In this document: positions 61,001-64,000 of the stretch, piece after piece
How the letters are laid out: the number at the start of each line of letters is the position of its first letter
How positions within the stretch are numbered: position 1 is the stretch's first letter
Assembly (NCBI RefSeq): GCF_963675165.1
Contig: NC_087380.1
Coordinates: 1,355,803-1,419,802 of the forward strand
Length of the DNA: 64,000 bases
Source of the DNA: Halichondria panicea
Taxonomy: Eukaryota; Porifera; Demospongiae; Suberitida; Halichondriidae
Direction: 5' to 3'
Translations under genes and position numbers: made by a program
The notes under the pieces: generated by a model
What the model was told of the DNA's origin: nothing
The model's input: only the letters and a program-made list of their open reading frames with translations
Databases searched by the model: none

Positions 61001-61544
61001 CTGAGGACATCACTAATCGGACACAGGTGGCTACTCCAACTTCTTCCATAGCTACTACCTCACTCACAGAGAGTGTAGTGGTCAATGTTGGTGCAGTGGC
61101 TGGTGGGGTGGTTGCTGGAGTCTTGGCCATTGCTGTGCTGGTACTAATCGTAATAGTGCTGGTTATGTTGAGGCAACGGAGGTCTGGATCCAAGGACATG
61201 AGTGATGAGAGGACAGGCAGCCAACCAACAAAGTGAGTTTTAGTTTGCATGGTCTTCTGTGAACTGAAATTAGCTGTATTATATATGTATATGCATGGCG
61301 TTAGAAAGGTCATGTGTATATGTTTAATTTTAAGTATATTGTCGTGTTCCATTCTATTTTCTGCAGCCTACCCCCAGTGGTGATGAGTCGTCTCCCCTCC
61401 CAAGATTTCATGGAGTTGAGCGAACTACAAAAGGAGGCTACCTATGAGGTAGTGGGCCAGCCACGCCCCCCTCCTCCTGCAGACTACTATTTCACCACCA
61501 GTGCAGCTTATGAATCCACTGACTTCAACACAGACAGCAAATAG
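58056..61544 (+). CDS. Receptor H: Ig/CCP single-pass receptor with tyrosine tail
   Basis: Exons: 58056-58137 (signal, MAFSRLALSLLLGLTVSVGW), 58290-58625 (N-terminal Ig-like, AWYCYTSKTGGVVWQFPDGS then GEHCCVRI), six CCPs 58678-58875, 58934-59116, 59177-59359, 59421-59603, 59666-59842, 59958-60134, Ig 60238-60510, 60650-61232 (juxtamembrane domain and TM), 61367-61544 (tail). 2553 nt, 850 aa, in frame throughout. The juxtamembrane domain lacks the EGLCACG stretch seen in C and E (GVGFSPSLL instead), losing two cysteines. The tail keeps ATYEVV but has ADYYFTT and AAYEST. It is close to receptor D at the 5' end. Confidence 0.87.
59868..59913 (+). pseudogene. 3' end of a deleted CCP exon in receptor H
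   Basis: gctgtcagtggatggagtgc followed by ctacctgtttgcaatc and a gttagt donor equals the last third of the CCP exon found at 5079, 38842 and 52783. It is joined directly to sequence of the preceding intron, with no acceptor. A deletion removed the rest, and the phase 1-1 arrangement kept the gene open. Confidence 0.75.
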
Positions 61545-61911
61545 AGACTAATACAACACGTACTGTTATATATGAATCATACATGTAGTTGTTATCCGCA
61601 TGACCTGTAACTATAGCTACAGTGTGTAATTGATATTAGTGCGGTGTTTAACTGAAACTGACCCACATCGCATAATCATACTGGTATAGTGTAGATCTCT
61701 CTCTCTCTATACTGGCATCTAGCATTTATTAAACGGGAGGAGGGGGGGTTGTAGTTTAACCGCCTTTCAGCAACCATAATTTTACAAGAAAGACCAATTA
61801 ATGATTTGTTCAAAAATGTTTTGACTAATACACACACTCAGCAAGCTAACAGCATATAAGTTGAGGACACATTCATGCATACAATAACACTATTATACAC
61901 TATATCTTAAT
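61545..61911. other. Convergent 3' flanks of receptor H and sulfatase G
   Basis: No gene seen. On the minus strand AATAAA at 61735-61740 is a candidate poly(A) signal for sulfatase G. A short CT run lies at about 61697-61709. Confidence 0.5.
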
Positions 61912-63495
61912 TTATGGCATAGCAGCCCTCCAACCAGCTTGCAGCATTTTTCGGAGAAGACCAACAATGTCTTGTATGTCTGGATCACCAGCTATGTTAA
62001 TATTTTCATCGTTGAAAAACATTGTCGGCTCAGTGTGATTGTATAGTTCAGTGGCCCAAATATCTGTGAAGTTAGGTGTTCCTGTTGTACGATTAAAGCG
62101 ATACCAATCCGTGAAACGATATTGATCCACTCGAATGGAATAACCCATTACATTTTCAGAATGCTCTTTTTTGTCAAAAGGAGGTTCATTTGGTATAGAG
62201 GTCATTCCGGCAGAAGGCCGAGGGAATTGTGAGAAGGCTGCTTTCTTGAACTCCATGTTGGGGTTCTGGAGCAGAGGGGTTAGACTAGTCCCCTCCACAC
62301 ACGCCAGAGGTTGCTTGTCTCCAGCAGGACACATTGGAGGTACCTTAATACCAGCTAACTCAGTGATTGTCGGGAATATGTCGATGAGTTCAACCAGAGC
62401 GCTAGTACGCATGCCTTTGTCCGTGACCCCAGGAACCCTCAACATAAAGGGCACTCGTGCAGTATCTTCAAAATTCGTATGCTTGCACCAATGATTGTGT
62501 TCGCCCAATTGCCAGCCGTGGTCAGCCCATAGAATAATTATCGTGTCGTCTGCTAATCCGAGTGATGTCATTTCACTGATCACCTTCCCAATCTGTGCAT
62601 CTGTTTGACTCACACACGCATAGTAACCCCTCCTCAGCACACGAGTGTAATCGTCTGAAATTCGGCACTCGTCTCCATACAATGATGCTTGTGCGTCAGT
62701 TTTACACTTTGTCATATTAGGATAAAACTTTTTGATGTCACTGAATGAAACAATCTCTGTAATAGCTCTTGCAATTGGCGGAAAGTTTTTTGGTACATCT
62801 GGATTCTTTGGGAGCTCTATTTGCTCAGCTGGCGGGTACATGTTGTAGAACTCTTCGGAACAATAGAACGGAAGATGAGGCTTATGAAAACCGACAGCGA
62901 GAAAGAATGGTCTGTCGTCTCCTTTGGTCCTGTTTTCTTTGATCTCTTTCAGAGTGCTGATAGCATTGTCAGCAATCTTTCCATCTCGCAAGTTGCTAGC
63001 ATTGGTGTCAAAGTTATGCCATGATGTGTGGTTGGCAGAGTCATCAACAGCATGAAAGTAGGGCACACTCCATGAGTATTTCCTATCATCATTTCCACCC
63101 GGGGGACCAGGGTGGAATATCTTTCCCATTCCAGCACTCACATACCCATTCTCCTTGAAATATTGAGGAATAGTTGTAGCGTTTGTAGTTGTCCTCCAAT
63201 ATTCGTCACTAGCGATTCTCCAAACATGGTTAGTGTCTGGACGTCTTCCGGTGAGGAGAGAAGCTCGAGATGGTGAACACACTGCTACCTGACAGTACGC
63301 TCTATCAAACACAAGTGACTCGGAAGCTAGCTTGTCAATATTGGGGGACTTTACGAAAGTAGCTCCATAAGTACCGAGCTCAGGTCTCAAATCATCCACA
63401 GCAAGGAATAACACATTCTTCACACCAGCAGTTGTTTTGACAACACAGCTGATTACAAGCAAGGAAAATATAATACCGAAGATTTGCTGAGGCAT
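61912..63495 (-). CDS. Iduronate-2-sulfatase-like sulfatase G, intronless
   Basis: 527 aa from the ATG at 63493-63495 (MPQQIFGIIFSLLVISC), chosen because it aligns with the start of sulfatase F. An in-frame ATG eight codons upstream is possible. Signal peptide, then KNVLFLAVDDLRPELGTYG, formylglycine motif CSPSRASLLTGRRPDT (Cys about 73), ADHGWQLGEHNHW, and the same C-terminal block as F (MGYSIRVDQYRF, LQAGWRAAMP). F and G are clear paralogues in opposite orientation, with receptor H between them. Confidence 0.93.
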   Translation of the reverse strand: MPQQIFGIIFSLLVISCVVKTTAGVKNVLFLAVDDLRPELGTYGATFVKSPNIDKLASESLVFDRAYCQVAVCSPSRASLLTGRRPDTNHVWRIASDEYWRTTTNATTIPQYFKENGYVSAGMGKIFHPGPPGGNDDRKYSWSVPYFHAVDDSANHTSWHNFDTNASNLRDGKIADNAISTLKEIKENRTKGDDRPFFLAVGFHKPHLPFYCSEEFYNMYPPAEQIELPKNPDVPKNFPPIARAITEIVSFSDIKKFYPNMTKCKTDAQASLYGDECRISDDYTRVLRRGYYACVSQTDAQIGKVISEMTSLGLADDTIIILWADHGWQLGEHNHWCKHTNFEDTARVPFMLRVPGVTDKGMRTSALVELIDIFPTITELAGIKVPPMCPAGDKQPLACVEGTSLTPLLQNPNMEFKKAAFSQFPRPSAGMTSIPNEPPFDKKEHSENVMGYSIRVDQYRFTDWYRFNRTTGTPNFTDIWATELYNHTEPTMFFNDENINIAGDPDIQDIVGLLRKMLQAGWRAAMP

Positions 63496-63689
63496 GTCTT
63501 TCAACTTTGTACCAAGCAAACAGTGGCTAGCTACTAATGTGACCTTTATTTAAAATTATGGCTATGCAGAGCAGGTGTTCAGCTGTAAACAAAATATTCA
63601 CACACGATATGAATATGTATACACAATAGCTGTATAATTTAAGCACTTGCTGATCTACTAAATCTAGCACTGAATGTACATTTTGTTAT
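63496..63689. other. Spacer between two sulfatases in tandem
   Basis: 194 bp between the end of the partial sulfatase and the start of G, both on the minus strand. It must hold the G promoter and the neighbour's 3' UTR. No motif stands out. Confidence 0.5.
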
Positions 63690-64000
63690 TCAAGGCATAG
63701 CTGCCCTCCAACCAGCTTGTAGTATTTTTCGTAGAGATTCAACCAAATCTTGCTTGTCTGAGTCACCGGCCATGTTCTCATTCTCATCGTTGAAGGACAT
63801 TGTAGGCTCAGTGTGGTTATAAAGTTCAGTCCCCCAAATATCTGTAAAATTTGGAGTTGCTGTTGTGTGATCGAAACGATACCATTCTGTGAAACGATAC
63901 TGGTCGACTCGAATGGAGTAACCCATTACGCTTTCAGCATCTGTTCTGTCAAAAGGTGGCTCATTTGGTATAGAGGTAAGTCCGGCTGAAGGACGTGGGT
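63690..64000 (-). CDS. Third sulfatase, 3' end only (cut by window edge)
   Basis: The minus strand is open from the window end to the stop at 63690-63692. It encodes PRPSAGLTSIPNEPPFD, MGYSIRVDQYRFTEWYRFDH and the LQAGWRAAMP end, about 103 residues. It matches the C-termini of F and G. The start and catalytic region lie outside the window. Confidence 0.9.
   Translation of the reverse strand, partial: PRPSAGLTSIPNEPPFDRTDAESVMGYSIRVDQYRFTEWYRFDHTTATPNFTDIWGTELYNHTEPTMSFNDENENMAGDSDKQDLVESLRKILQAGWRAAMP

Overview
This is a eukaryotic, intron-rich, AT-rich window, most likely from a demosponge (an Amphimedon-like genome). That is an inference from short introns, exon-shuffled Sushi/CCP and Ig modules, a receptor protein tyrosine phosphatase, an animal-type alternative oxidase, and many small inverted-repeat elements. 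I assembled gene models by hand from splice signals, reading phase and paralogue comparison. Every internal exon quoted keeps frame unless I say otherwise.

Layout. 1-2.3 kb: decayed 3' exons of a UHRF1-like gene interleaved with a decayed Nudix (DUF4743-type) gene. 2.4-14.5 kb: receptor A. 14.9-16.1 kb: UHRF1 debris again. 16.3-26.6 kb: receptor B. 26.8-27.85 kb: truncated LINE. 28-28.9 kb: UHRF1 debris. 29.25-29.43 kb: orphan receptor tail exon. 29.7-34.8 kb: receptor C. 37.4-41.2 kb: receptor D. 41.36-44.91 kb: 3.5-kb foldback element built of minisatellite. 45.8-50.1 kb: alternative oxidase (AOX). 51.9-54.9 kb: receptor E. 55.4-57 kb: intronless iduronate-2-sulfatase-like gene F. 58.1-61.5 kb: receptor H. 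61.9-63.5 kb: second sulfatase G (minus strand). 63.69-64 kb: 3' end of a third sulfatase (minus strand), cut by the window edge.

The main theme is a tandem cluster of six related single-pass receptors. All have a signal peptide, then (in five of six) an unusual N-terminal Ig-like exon, then 3-13 CCP/Sushi exons, a membrane-proximal Ig-like domain and one transmembrane helix. Two (A, B) carry a cytoplasmic Ig-like domain and a tandem D1-D2 tyrosine phosphatase. Four (C, D, E, H) carry a juxtamembrane Cys-containing domain of unknown family and a short tail with conserved tyrosines. Similar ectodomains joined to phosphatase or tyrosine-tail outputs suggest a paired-receptor system, perhaps for recognition or immunity (inference).

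The cluster is evolving fast. There is a 13-15 kb segmental duplication (starts at 1, 14921 and about 27970), near-identical intragenic CCP duplications (497-bp units in A, 461-bp units in B), frameshifts in A and D, exon loss in H, and transposon insertions present in one duplicate and absent from the other.
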